From assembly GCF_030167925.1 (NCBI RefSeq), contig NZ_JASKUT010000001.1, positions 4,858,501 through 4,922,500 of the forward strand: a stretch of 64,000 nt of DNA, given 5' to 3'. The notes under the pieces are model-generated. The model did no database searches. It was not told the DNA's origin and was given only the letters and a program-made list of their open reading frames with translations. The translations under genes were made by a program, and so were the position numbers. Below are positions 44,433 through 51,781 of this stretch, one piece after another. Source of the DNA: Paenibacillus silviterrae (lineage in GTDB: Bacteria; Bacillota; Bacilli; Paenibacillales; NBRC-103111). The stretch's first letter is position 1. Every line of letters starts with the position of its first letter.

Positions 44433-45392
44433 TTACAGCTTCAACATGAACTGAATCGTCTTGTCGTTAAAGTTCGGCAGATTTTCGTGAGCAAAGTCGG
44501 GATAAATCTCCAAGGACTTTGGAGCTTGAATCTTATTGTAAGCAGCGAATTGCGTGGAAGGCGGACAGACCGTATCCATCAGTCCGACAGCCATCATTAC
44601 CTCTCCGCGAATCCGGGGCACCAGGTATTGGATATCGATGTACCCGAGACGCTCGAAGACGGCATCCTCACGCTCATGCTGCGGGTCAAAGTTACGGAAG
44701 TAGGTGCGCAGCTCCTGGTAAGCATCCTTCGCCTGGTCCATCTCCCATACCCGCTTATAATCGCTGAGGAACGGATAAACCGGAGCAACGCGCTTAATGC
44801 GCGGCTCAAGCGACGCACAAGCGAGCGCAAGCCCTCCGCCTTGAGACCCCCCCATGGCCCCGACCCGGTTCGGGTCGACCTCGGGCAGCTCCATAGCGAT
44901 GCCGGCGAGCTGGGCCGTGTCCAAGAAAATCTGGCGAAACAGCAGATCGTCCGGTCCTGCGTCCAAGCCTCGAATAATATGGCCGTGATGCGTTGTGCCC
45001 TTCACGGCAGTGGTATCCTCGGACAGTCCGGCTTGTCCGCGGCAATCCATAGCCAGCACCGAGTAACCGAGCGAGGCGTAGCTTAAATGATCCGTCCAGT
45101 CGGCGCTGCGTCCTGTATAGCCGTGGAAACGGACAAGCGCCGGGTGCGGTCCCTGAACATGCTTAGGCCGAACGTACTTGGCATGAATGCGTGCTCCTCG
45201 AACCCCGGTAAAATACAGGTCGAAGCATTCCGCATAAGGAACCTGAAAGGAGCTTGGCACAAGCTCCAGCTGCGGGTCTGTTGCCTTCATTTCGCTGATG
45301 GCCCGGTCCCAATATTCATCGAAATCGGCGGGACGCGGATTTCTGCCTTCATATTGGTACAGCTTCTCTAAAGGCATATCTACTAAAGGCAT
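44433..45392 (-). CDS. CE7-family acetyl xylan esterase / cephalosporin-C deacetylase
   Basis: A 319-residue cytoplasmic alpha/beta hydrolase that removes acetyl groups from short oligosaccharides. The nucleophile Ser is in GAMGGSQGGGLALA, the acidic residue in GLMDTVCPPS, and the catalytic His in YPDFAHENL; the CE7 block DCRGQAG is also present. AAGGAGTG precedes the ATG. No signal peptide is seen. It is monocistronic. Alginate and plant uronans are often acetylated, so it fits the polysaccharide theme. Confidence 0.92.
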   Translation of the reverse strand: MPLVDMPLEKLYQYEGRNPRPADFDEYWDRAISEMKATDPQLELVPSSFQVPYAECFDLYFTGVRGARIHAKYVRPKHVQGPHPALVRFHGYTGRSADWTDHLSYASLGYSVLAMDCRGQAGLSEDTTAVKGTTHHGHIIRGLDAGPDDLLFRQIFLDTAQLAGIAMELPEVDPNRVGAMGGSQGGGLALACASLEPRIKRVAPVYPFLSDYKRVWEMDQAKDAYQELRTYFRNFDPQHEREDAVFERLGYIDIQYLVPRIRGEVMMAVGLMDTVCPPSTQFAAYNKIQAPKSLEIYPDFAHENLPNFNDKTIQFMLKL

Positions 45393-45545
45393 GAAAAGTC
45401 ACTCCTTCACATGATAAAGAACTACAAGTAGTGTAATGCCTACCTATGGAGGATTCAAGAATAATTTGGAAGATCAACCCCAAAAAATCCCAATAAGGCA
45501 TACGATTTACACAAGCGGATAATCTAAGAAATTGTTATCTTAATA

Positions 45546-45559
45546 AGTAAGCGCTATCA
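45546..45559 (+). promoter_or_regulatory. cre site before the PL7 gene
   Basis: AGTAAGCGCTATCA matches 13 of 14 positions of the cre consensus TGWAANCGNTNWCA. It lies 80 bp before the alginate lyase start, suggesting repression by CcpA when preferred sugars are present. Confidence 0.6.
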
Positions 45560-45638
45560 TTATGGTGCGAACGCTAATCGGGAAGGAGGACCGTTCTCAA
45601 AGCAAAACGGAAGCTTTATCAAAATCTAGGAGGGATTT

Positions 45639-46946
45639 ATGATGAAAGCACGATTGGCCGGCAAGCTGGGTATGTCATTGACAAGCATGTTCCTGTTATT
45701 CGGCTCGTTATTCGGAAGTGTGAGCTTCGCGGCAGGAGAGGTGAAGCTCGCGGCTACGGCGTCAGCCAGCACCTACGATACCCGCTGCACCTGCGACGCA
45801 TCGCAAGCCATCGACGGCAGTCTGTCGACCCGATGGTCCGGTGACGGGGACGGCGCATGGCTGAAGCTGGATCTGGGCTCAAGCAAGACGGTCTCTTTTG
45901 TGAAGATCGCATTCTACAACGGCTCCTCCCGAACCTTCACCTTCGATGTCCAGACCTCCTCGGATAATTCCACCTGGACCACCCGTATGAGCGGAGCGAA
46001 CAACGCGCTGAATAACAATTTGCAGACGTTTGACTTTGCCGATGTCAGTGCGAGGTATGTGAGAATCGTCGGCCATGGCAACACCTCGAACAGCTGGAAC
46101 AGCTTCACGGAGGTGGAGGCTTGGGGTGGAGGGTCCGCCGGGACCGGCACGCTGGACCCCTCGAAGCCGCCTTCAGGCAACTTTGATTTGACGAAGTGGA
46201 AAATTACGCTCCCCGATGCTTCGGAAATACAGCCCTCTGCGCTGAGCAATGGCTACACGAACGCAAACTGGTTCTATACCGACCCGACGACGGGCGGTAT
46301 GGTGTTCGTCTCGCCGAACCTCGGCAGCACGACGACTAACAGCAGCTATACTCGCTCGGAGCTTAGGGAGATGCTGAATCCGTCCGCGGGCACACAATCG
46401 CTCGGCAACAATTGGGTGACGTCCACTTCTTCGTCTACGACCAAGTCGCAAGCCGGTGGGGTGGACGGGACGATGAACGCTACACTCCGGGTGGACCGCG
46501 TATCGACAACGGGCGATAGCGGTAAGGTTGGACGCGTGATCGTAGGTCAAATCCATGGGCCGAGTACGGAGCCGGTTCGCTTGTACTACCATAAGCGCCC
46601 GTCCGACAGCAAAGGGGCTATTTATATCGGTACGGAGGATCTGAACGGCAATAACACGTGGGTTAATATCATCGGTGGCCCAAGCAGCCTGAATCCATCG
46701 AACGGCATTGCGCTCGGACAGAAATGGAGCTACGAAATCAAGGTGGTAGGCCTGCAGCTGACGGTTAAGGTGACACCGGAGGGCGGTTCGACCTCCACTC
46801 TGAATTATACGCTTCCTTCCGGTTACAACGACAAGTACCTCTACTACAAAGCAGGTGTGTACAATCAAAACAATACGGATACCTCCTCCGATCAGTCCGA
46901 TCATGTGAAGGCAACCTTCTTCTCGCTCACGCACGTGCATCCATAA
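45639..46946 (+). CDS. Secreted PL7 alginate lyase with N-terminal F5/8 C (CBM32-like) module
   Basis: 435 residues. Signal peptide ends near residue 31. An F5/8-type C carbohydrate-binding module (about 36-165) is followed by a Pro-containing linker and a PL7 catalytic domain (about 183-435). The three PL7 signatures are present: RSELRE from Arg239, QIH at 304-306 with the catalytic His, and YYKAGVYNQ near 402-410. The QIH form is usually linked to polyguluronate or mixed specificity. CTAGGAGGG precedes the ATG pair. It is monocistronic with a cre site upstream. Confidence 0.95.
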   Translation: MMKARLAGKLGMSLTSMFLLFGSLFGSVSFAAGEVKLAATASASTYDTRCTCDASQAIDGSLSTRWSGDGDGAWLKLDLGSSKTVSFVKIAFYNGSSRTFTFDVQTSSDNSTWTTRMSGANNALNNNLQTFDFADVSARYVRIVGHGNTSNSWNSFTEVEAWGGGSAGTGTLDPSKPPSGNFDLTKWKITLPDASEIQPSALSNGYTNANWFYTDPTTGGMVFVSPNLGSTTTNSSYTRSELREMLNPSAGTQSLGNNWVTSTSSSTTKSQAGGVDGTMNATLRVDRVSTTGDSGKVGRVIVGQIHGPSTEPVRLYYHKRPSDSKGAIYIGTEDLNGNNTWVNIIGGPSSLNPSNGIALGQKWSYEIKVVGLQLTVKVTPEGGSTSTLNYTLPSGYNDKYLYYKAGVYNQNNTDTSSDQSDHVKATFFSLTHVHP

Positions 46947-46949
46947 GCA

Positions 46950-46985
46950 AAAGACCCGGCGTCTTGACGCCGGGTCTTTTTTCTT
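46950..46985. terminator. Bidirectional terminator after PL7
   Basis: AAAAGACCCGGCGTC and GACGCCGGGTCTTTT arms lie between the convergent PL7 and PTH2 genes. Confidence 0.85.
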
Positions 46986-47346
46986 ACAGCAGCTTGAGCC
47001 CTTGAACGTGCGGGCGGGCGTCGCTTTTCTCCATCGGAGGCAGCACGACAACGGTCATGGAGCCCGCCGGGATCTCCGTATGCCCGGCATCGCGTATGGC
47101 TAGGAAGCCTGCTTCGGTCAGCTTTGTGAGCTGCTGCTCGTTTGATTTGAGCACGATCTTCTTCTGCCCGGCATTCAGCCACGCTTGAAAGAGGGCATGA
47201 TGCTTCGTATCCCCCAGGAGATAATGAAGAGTCATCGTTACGGCGGCATGTGCGGCTTGGGCGGCGATTTTACCGGGTGACATCGGCAGCTCCTCGTTGA
47301 CTATGTAGTATTGTACGATATCTTGGGCTTGGTCCGGATGGGACAT
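46984..47346 (-). CDS. PTH2-family peptidyl-tRNA hydrolase
   Basis: About 120 residues. Family core: QYYIVNEELPMSPGKIAAQAAHAAV with the Lys of the active site, then KKIVLKSNEQQLTKLTEAG and a C-terminal TVVVLPP. PTH2 enzymes release peptides from stalled peptidyl-tRNA and are mostly archaeal and eukaryotic; bacterial copies are scattered additions to the usual PTH1. The ATG at 47346 follows AAAGGAG. It could be an acquired gene. Confidence 0.85.
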   Translation of the reverse strand: MSHPDQAQDIVQYYIVNEELPMSPGKIAAQAAHAAVTMTLHYLLGDTKHHALFQAWLNAGQKKIVLKSNEQQLTKLTEAGFLAIRDAGHTEIPAGSMTVVVLPPMEKSDARPHVQGLKLL

Positions 47347-47441
47347 CTCAGCATGCTCCTTTCCCTTGGAAGGGGATGATCTGGTCGTATACTGCATGTT
47401 TATGCATCAAGGATACCATACATACTTGTCCTTTTGCGCGG

Positions 47442-48149
47442 TTAGTCAAGCGTTCGCCGTTTCCACCATACCCCGGCACACTCCGGAACCGTCTGCCATC
47501 GCTTCTGCCGCACCTTCTCCGCAAGCTCTCCACCGAAGAAAAAACGGGTGAGCTCCTCCGCTTCCTCTTCAGATTCGAATTGATAATCGGTTCGGATCCA
47601 CTCATGGGAGAAGCCATATTTCGTTTCCAGCAGCCGGTAGTAAGGTGTCAGGAAGTCAGGCGGGTCGGGCAGTTCGGTACCAGTCCCGAAGTTTTCAAAA
47701 ATGACGACAGTACCGCCAGGGCGCAGAAGCCGGTGAATTTCCCTCATGATTTGCTCCAGATGGGCTTCCCAGCCCTCAACACGTGCGGAGGTCAGGTAAC
47801 AAAGGGTCCATCCCGCCGTAATCAGATCGAAGGATTGATCCTCCGCCGGTACGGAGAGATGACTTCCGCATCGAGTTTTCCAATTCGCCCAACCCATGCC
47901 GGTGAGTCTCGCTGCGGCCACTTCCAGCATCGGTGGAGAAGCATCGGTCGCCAGGATGGATTTCACGAGCGGAGCCAACAGGCAAGAGAGCCTTCCCGTA
48001 CCCGCGCCCATATCGAGCATCTGCAGCTCCCCCGGCAGCGGTACAAGCTTATGCAGCACACGTGGAATGTTGCCTCCCGGATCCATTCTGGCAATCAGCC
48101 GATCATAGCGTTCCGCTTCAGTAAGGTAAATAAGATCATGGTTCGGCAA
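47442..48149 (-). CDS. Class I SAM-dependent methyltransferase
   Basis: 235 residues with motif I LDMGAGTGRLSCLLAPLV, motif II LATDASPPML, and the post-motif LRPGGTVVIFENFGTG. Methyltransf_11/25-type. The start is TTG (48149) with AAGGAGG ten bases upstream. It is the gene after the MerR-methyltransferase pair on the same strand, separated by 76 bp. The substrate is unknown. Confidence 0.82.
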   Translation of the reverse strand: MPNHDLIYLTEAERYDRLIARMDPGGNIPRVLHKLVPLPGELQMLDMGAGTGRLSCLLAPLVKSILATDASPPMLEVAAARLTGMGWANWKTRCGSHLSVPAEDQSFDLITAGWTLCYLTSARVEGWEAHLEQIMREIHRLLRPGGTVVIFENFGTGTELPDPPDFLTPYYRLLETKYGFSHEWIRTDYQFESEEEAEELTRFFFGGELAEKVRQKRWQTVPECAGVWWKRRTLD

Positions 48150-48225
48150 GCAATAACAGCCTCCTTCTGCATAGTGACGTTCTCCAGTAGGATAAGGCTT
48201 AACGCTGCGTCAAGGTCAAGCGAAA

Positions 48226-48858
48226 TCAATGCTTGCGTACGCCGTAGATGGCATGCAGCCCTTCGCTGATCTGGTGGGCTATGGTCACATAATGATGCTG
48301 CTGAAGCCACTCGGTCAGCCGGGAGCGGCTGGAAGGGTATTTGTCCAGCGAGGAGGCTGCTTTCTCCGCTTCCGTAAGGTACATCGGTCCCGCAAGGCAG
48401 ATTCGCCCGTTTGAACGCAGGACGCGGTCCATTTCGGCCAAAGCGAGCAGCTGCTGTTCTTCCTCGAGATGCTGTAGAGCGAATGCACTGACGGCGAAGT
48501 GAAATTGCCGATCCAGAAACGGAAGCGAGAGGGCGTTGCCCAGCTTGCAAGCCACCTGGGGATGCTTCCTGCGGCAAAGCGAGAGCATTTCCTTCGATTG
48601 ATCGACGGCTGCCATGTCGGCTCCCCGCTGCAGCAGCTTCCCTGCCAAATTCCCCGTCCCGGTGCCGATATCGAGGCCCTGCTCCTCTCTCTGCGGAGAA
48701 ACCCACTCCGCTATCAGCTCCAGTGCCGATTCATATTCCTCCGAAGTTGCGGCTGAGCCGGAAGCAAGCTGCGCGGCGGCCTCGTCGAAGCGCACGGCAA
48801 GCTGATCAAAATGCCAGCGGTCCTTCCAGGAGGCGTGAGCCGATTGAAGCCTCTTCAC
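48226..48858 (-). CDS. Methyltransferase half of an amber-split MerR-methyltransferase gene
   Basis: About 210 residues from GTG 48858 (the open frame extends to 48924). SAM-binding motif GLDIGTGTGNLAGKLL, then AVDQSKEML and LRSNGRICLAGP; Methyltransf_11-type, similar to BioC-like proteins. Upstream codons back to the TAG at 48925-48927 also look coding (LALEDLFQLSGEVKRLQSAH). There is no good ribosome site at the GTG. The frame is the same as that of the MerR gene ending at 48925, so this is probably the C-terminal half of one MerR-methyltransferase protein. Confidence 0.7.
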   Translation of the reverse strand: MKRLQSAHASWKDRWHFDQLAVRFDEAAAQLASGSAATSEEYESALELIAEWVSPQREEQGLDIGTGTGNLAGKLLQRGADMAAVDQSKEMLSLCRRKHPQVACKLGNALSLPFLDRQFHFAVSAFALQHLEEEQQLLALAEMDRVLRSNGRICLAGPMYLTEAEKAASSLDKYPSSRSRLTEWLQQHHYVTIAHQISEGLHAIYGVRKH

Positions 48859-48924
48859 CTCGCCGGAGAGCTGAAATAGGTCCTCCAGAGCCAGGCTGCC
48901 TTTGTTCTCCGTTCGCGTAATCAG

Positions 48925-49239
48925 CTAATCCAAGCAGGAGATGGCATACTTCAGCTCCACCCATTTGGCGGTGAACGCCATTCTCTGCAGCTCCAGATAG
49001 TGATGCACCTCGGCGCGGTCATCCCGGTCCAGCTTCTCAAGCAGCCTTATAATTTGCTGCAGGCCGAGTCCCAGCTCCCGCAAAGAAGCGACGGTTTGCA
49101 GACGCCAAGCGTCCTGGTCCGAATAGTCGCGATACCCGTTATCAGCGTTTCTCTGCGGCTTCAGCAGCCCTTTTTGTTCATATAAGCGAATGGCCCGGGG
49201 CGTAAGGCCGAGCCGGTTTGCGAGTTCATTGATTTTCAC
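48925..49239 (-). CDS. MerR-family DNA-binding half of an amber-split gene
   Basis: 104 residues. MKINELANRLGLTPRAIRLYEQKGLLKPQR and NGYRDYSDQDAWRLQTVASLRELG are the MerR winged HTH, followed by the start of a dimerisation helix. It ends at TAG (48925-48927) where a MerR protein with an effector domain would continue. The methyltransferase frame continues without shift. A joined protein would have about 337 residues. If the stop is obeyed, a free MerR HTH could still dimerise and bind DNA. Confidence 0.75.
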   Translation of the reverse strand: MKINELANRLGLTPRAIRLYEQKGLLKPQRNADNGYRDYSDQDAWRLQTVASLRELGLGLQQIIRLLEKLDRDDRAEVHHYLELQRMAFTAKWVELKYAISCLD

Positions 49240-49357
49240 GTCAAAATCACCTCTACCGTTCAGTATAAACGATGACCTAAGGGAAGGGTTGAATCATTTT
49301 CTCTTATGCAAGGAAACCCAATCGAGAGCTAAGCGCCCAATTCGGCATAGGCAAGCC

Positions 49358-49385
49358 ACCAGCTTTCCTTTATATGCATAAATTG
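49358..49385 (+). promoter_or_regulatory. Sigma-K-like promoter
   Basis: ACC (49358-49360), 16 bp, then CATA-AAT-TG (49377-49385) resembles the sigma-K pattern (AC, about 16 bp, CATANNNTA). It lies 38 bp before a coat-like gene. Confidence 0.45.
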
Positions 49386-49422
49386 GTATGGCAATGGATG
49401 ATCCAAAGGAGAGATGTAAACA

Positions 49423-49719
49423 ATGGCTTTTAACCCTTATGGCAATGTGTATGATGTTGGAATGTACGGATACGGAAACAAACCGCCGCTCTATCCGCTT
49501 CCGTACCCGCCGATGTACTATCCTCCCTATTGGGGACAGGGAGGAGGATGGTACGGTTATCATGGACATCATCACGGTCATCATCATGGACATTTTGGCC
49601 AGTATCATGATAAGCACGACTACCATCAGGGCTGGAACAAGAGAGAAGATGAGTTAGCCCAGGTCAGCCGGCGCAAGGGATCCGTGAAGAAGAAGGCGCT
49701 GGGCGGAAGGAAAAAATAA
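49423..49719 (+). CDS. Gly/Tyr/His/Pro-rich spore-coat-like protein (YeeK-like)
   Basis: 98 residues of biased composition: a Tyr/Pro/Gly-rich N-terminal half (PLPYPPMYYPPYWGQGGG), a His/Gly stretch (HGHHHGHHHGHFGQ) and a basic tail with KKK. Such proteins occur in the outer spore coat, where they crosslink. AAAGGAGAG precedes the ATG. The sigma-K-like promoter supports mother-cell expression. The His run could also bind metal. Confidence 0.65.
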   Translation: MAFNPYGNVYDVGMYGYGNKPPLYPLPYPPMYYPPYWGQGGGWYGYHGHHHGHHHGHFGQYHDKHDYHQGWNKREDELAQVSRRKGSVKKKALGGRKK

Positions 49720-49845
49720 CGCGTCTCCACCCATCGCGAAGGGAATCCCTAACCCCGGGGTGTCCCTTCCCCAGGGATTTCCTCTCAACTGCTTTCCGTG
49801 GTATAGTGTTACTTATCTTGGAGCAGAAGAGAGGAAGCAGGAATC

Positions 49846-50139
49846 ATGATTGATCACATTGTACTAGTGAAATTCGGCGAACAGACGACACAGGAGCAGC
49901 TGCAGGAGGTTGTGGACCGCTTCAAGGCGCTTCGCCAGCATCTGACAGGTATCGTTGATTTGCAGGCGGGAATTAACTTTTCCACGAAAAACCAAGGCTA
50001 TCAGGTGGTGTTATCCGTTCGCTTCGAGGATCGCGCCGCGCTCGAGGCGTACGGCCCGAACCCTCATCACCAAGCCGTGGCGGCCTTCATCCGTGAGGTT
50101 GGCCGGGAAGACAGCATCGTCGTGGATATTGAAATCTAA
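49846..50139 (+). CDS. Dabb-domain (stress-responsive dimeric alpha/beta barrel) protein
   Basis: 97 residues beginning MIDHIVLVKFGEQTTQEQL, with the Dabb core FEDRAALEAYGPNPHHQAVAAFI. Dabb proteins form dimeric ferredoxin-like barrels; roles range from stress response to cyclase activity. AGAGGAAGCAGG precedes the ATG. Monocistronic. Confidence 0.88.
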   Translation: MIDHIVLVKFGEQTTQEQLQEVVDRFKALRQHLTGIVDLQAGINFSTKNQGYQVVLSVRFEDRAALEAYGPNPHHQAVAAFIREVGREDSIVVDIEI

Positions 50140-50148
50140 TCGACAACA

Positions 50149-50200
50149 ACAAAGGACCTTATCGGCCGCTCGAACTGCGGTTGATAGGGTCCTTTGTTTA
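50149..50200. terminator. Bidirectional terminator
   Basis: ACAAAGGACC pairs with GGTCCTTTGT, with an inner CCGC/GCGG stem. It lies between the convergent Dabb and yitT genes. Confidence 0.8.
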
Positions 50201-50206
50201 CCAAGA

Positions 50207-51106
50207 CTAGTGAATATCCTTCTTCTTGAAACGGCCGCCCTTCACATCGTGGATATTACCGACGGCCAGGAAGGCCGACGGATCCAGCTCCTCCACGATG
50301 GTCTTCAGCTTGGCTTCCTCCAGACGGGTGATGACGCAGAAGATAACGCGCTTGGCTCCGCCGGTAAAGCCGCCTTCCCCGTTCAGATAGGTGACGCCGC
50401 GGCCAAGACGGGAGAGAATGGCGTCGCCGATCTCCTTATTGTAATCACTGATAATCCATACGGACTTGGACTCGTCGAAGCCTTCGATCGTGATATCGAT
50501 CATCTTAAAGGCGATGTAGTACGCGATCAAGGAGTACATTGCACGGTCCCAGCCGAAGACGAAGCCTGCGCTGCCGAGGATGAACAGGTTAATGAACATC
50601 ACGATCTCACCCACTGAGAAGGCGCTCTTCTTGCTGAACAGGATGGCCACGATCTCCGTTCCGTCCAAGGAGCCCCCGGACCGGATGACCAGGCCTACTC
50701 CGATGCCGAGAATAATGCCTCCGAACACGGCGGCAAGCAGCGGATCTATAGTTATAGGCGGCACACTGTGCAGAAGGGTGGTTCCGACGGACATTAACAG
50801 AACCGAGTACAGCGTAGATAAGGCGAACGTTTTGCCGATTTGCTTGTACCCGAGGATTAGGAAAGGAAGGTTGAATAAGAATAGAAAGAGACCCAGAGGC
50901 ATTGAGGATAGGGCGGAGGTAATAATCGAGATCCCTACGACGCCGCCGTCAATAATGTTGTTCGGCACAAGGAAAATTTCCAAGCCTACGGATACGAGCG
51001 CTGCGCCTAGTGTCATGAAGACACCCCGTCGAAGCAGCTTTCCCGTTTTTAAATGACTATGCTGCGGTTGCGTTTGATGTTGAAACGAGACAGGTTCGAT
51101 ACTCAC
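50207..51106 (-). CDS. YitT-family membrane protein (DUF161/DUF2179)
   Basis: 299 residues. Five to six N-terminal helices (DUF161/YitT) are followed by a C-terminal DUF2179 domain (GVTYLNGEGGFTGGAKRVIFCVITRLEEAKLK). Function is unknown in the family. The GTG start (51106) overlaps the stop of the upstream small gene (GTGA), so the two are translationally coupled. Their promoter has a GntR-like operator. Confidence 0.9.
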   Translation of the reverse strand: MSIEPVSFQHQTQPQHSHLKTGKLLRRGVFMTLGAALVSVGLEIFLVPNNIIDGGVVGISIITSALSSMPLGLFLFLFNLPFLILGYKQIGKTFALSTLYSVLLMSVGTTLLHSVPPITIDPLLAAVFGGIILGIGVGLVIRSGGSLDGTEIVAILFSKKSAFSVGEIVMFINLFILGSAGFVFGWDRAMYSLIAYYIAFKMIDITIEGFDESKSVWIISDYNKEIGDAILSRLGRGVTYLNGEGGFTGGAKRVIFCVITRLEEAKLKTIVEELDPSAFLAVGNIHDVKGGRFKKKDIH

Positions 51107-51321
51107 AAGTTTTCCCCCTCTTCCTTAGTCGTTGCTTCACAGAGGGCGAACTCCGCATTCAATTCATCAATAATCAAGTCAATTGCGGAGAGCTGGCCCT
51201 TCAGAAAATCCTTCATCTCCGAAAATTCCTCTTGCTCGAGCTGCCTCCGCAGAGCGTTCTTCCGCAAGGCGAGCCGGGCTACGTAATGCTCCACCTTGGA
51301 TTTTCGATAGGTTTCGGGCAT
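51103..51321 (-). CDS. Small charged helical protein (72 aa)
   Basis: Residues MPETYRKSKVEHYVARLALRK... form long amphipathic helices rich in Glu, Lys, Arg and Leu, likely a helical hairpin or coiled coil. AGAGGTG precedes the ATG. First gene of a two-gene operon with yitT (4-bp overlap). Family not recognised. Confidence 0.7.
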   Translation of the reverse strand: MPETYRKSKVEHYVARLALRKNALRRQLEQEEFSEMKDFLKGQLSAIDLIIDELNAEFALCEATTKEEGENL

Positions 51322-51392
51322 CTGTGCACCTCTGTATGTTTAAGCTTATGACATCGCGATCGCTGCATGCATCATTTATAAGATGTATTTAT

Positions 51393-51421
51393 ATTGTATA
51401 CTTTTGTATACAACGAGGCAA
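51393..51421 (-). promoter_or_regulatory. yitT operon promoter with GntR-like operator in the spacer
   Basis: On the reverse strand a -35 TTGCCT (51416-51421) and -10 TACAAT (51393-51398) are separated by 17 bp. Nearly all the spacer is the perfect inverted repeat TTGTATAC-N4-GTATACAA (51394-51413). TTGTATAC half-sites resemble GntR/FadR-family operators, and the position is ideal for repression. Confidence 0.6.
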
Positions 51422-51422
51422 G

Positions 51423-51629
51423 CTATTTTACGCGAAAATGAACCGACGCCGTATATAACATTTTGCCGGCGTTCGGGTCGAAGGTGACCTGGTGCTGTAC
51501 GGCATGAACATCCAGCAGCAGCGCTTTGTTGTTGTTGATCTGCTCCTCGATTTTCCTCTCCAGTGTCTTTAGGTCGTAGGCCTCGAAGAACTCTATTTTC
51601 GTTTCGATGGTTTCCAGTATGAAATCCAA
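51423..51629 (-). CDS. DUF2536-family protein (YrzA-like)
   Basis: 68 residues: MDFILETIETKIEFFEAYDLKTLE then KKIEEQINNNKALLLDVHAVQHQV-type core, matching the small DUF2536/YrzA group of Bacillales as I recall it. The TTG at 51629 is chosen because AAAGGGTGG precedes it; the ATG-initiated longer frame has no such site. It lies just upstream of, and on the same strand as, the yitT operon, which has its own promoter. Function unknown. Confidence 0.75.
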   Translation of the reverse strand: MDFILETIETKIEFFEAYDLKTLERKIEEQINNNKALLLDVHAVQHQVTFDPNAGKMLYTASVHFRVK

Positions 51630-51781
51630 GATAAGTCCACCCTTTCTATGTAAAATGCTCCTCATCATTATACCATGCGTACGGGCACTGCAAAATCTTT
51701 AGCAGCTATCTTCTCATAACAGACCGCATCCACTATGATGAAAGGAACACATATCGTCCTTACGAACGGAGTGGTCTGATC

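Noticed and set aside
46173-47051. 292-codon antisense frame opposite the PL7 lyase
   Set aside because: The PL7 signatures are unambiguous on the plus strand; the antisense product is Arg/His-rich shadow sequence.
41927-49239. Genome-wide reassignment of TAG as a sense codon
   Set aside because: Many intact genes here (for example trpS and bmrD) end in TAG followed directly by terminators or other genes.
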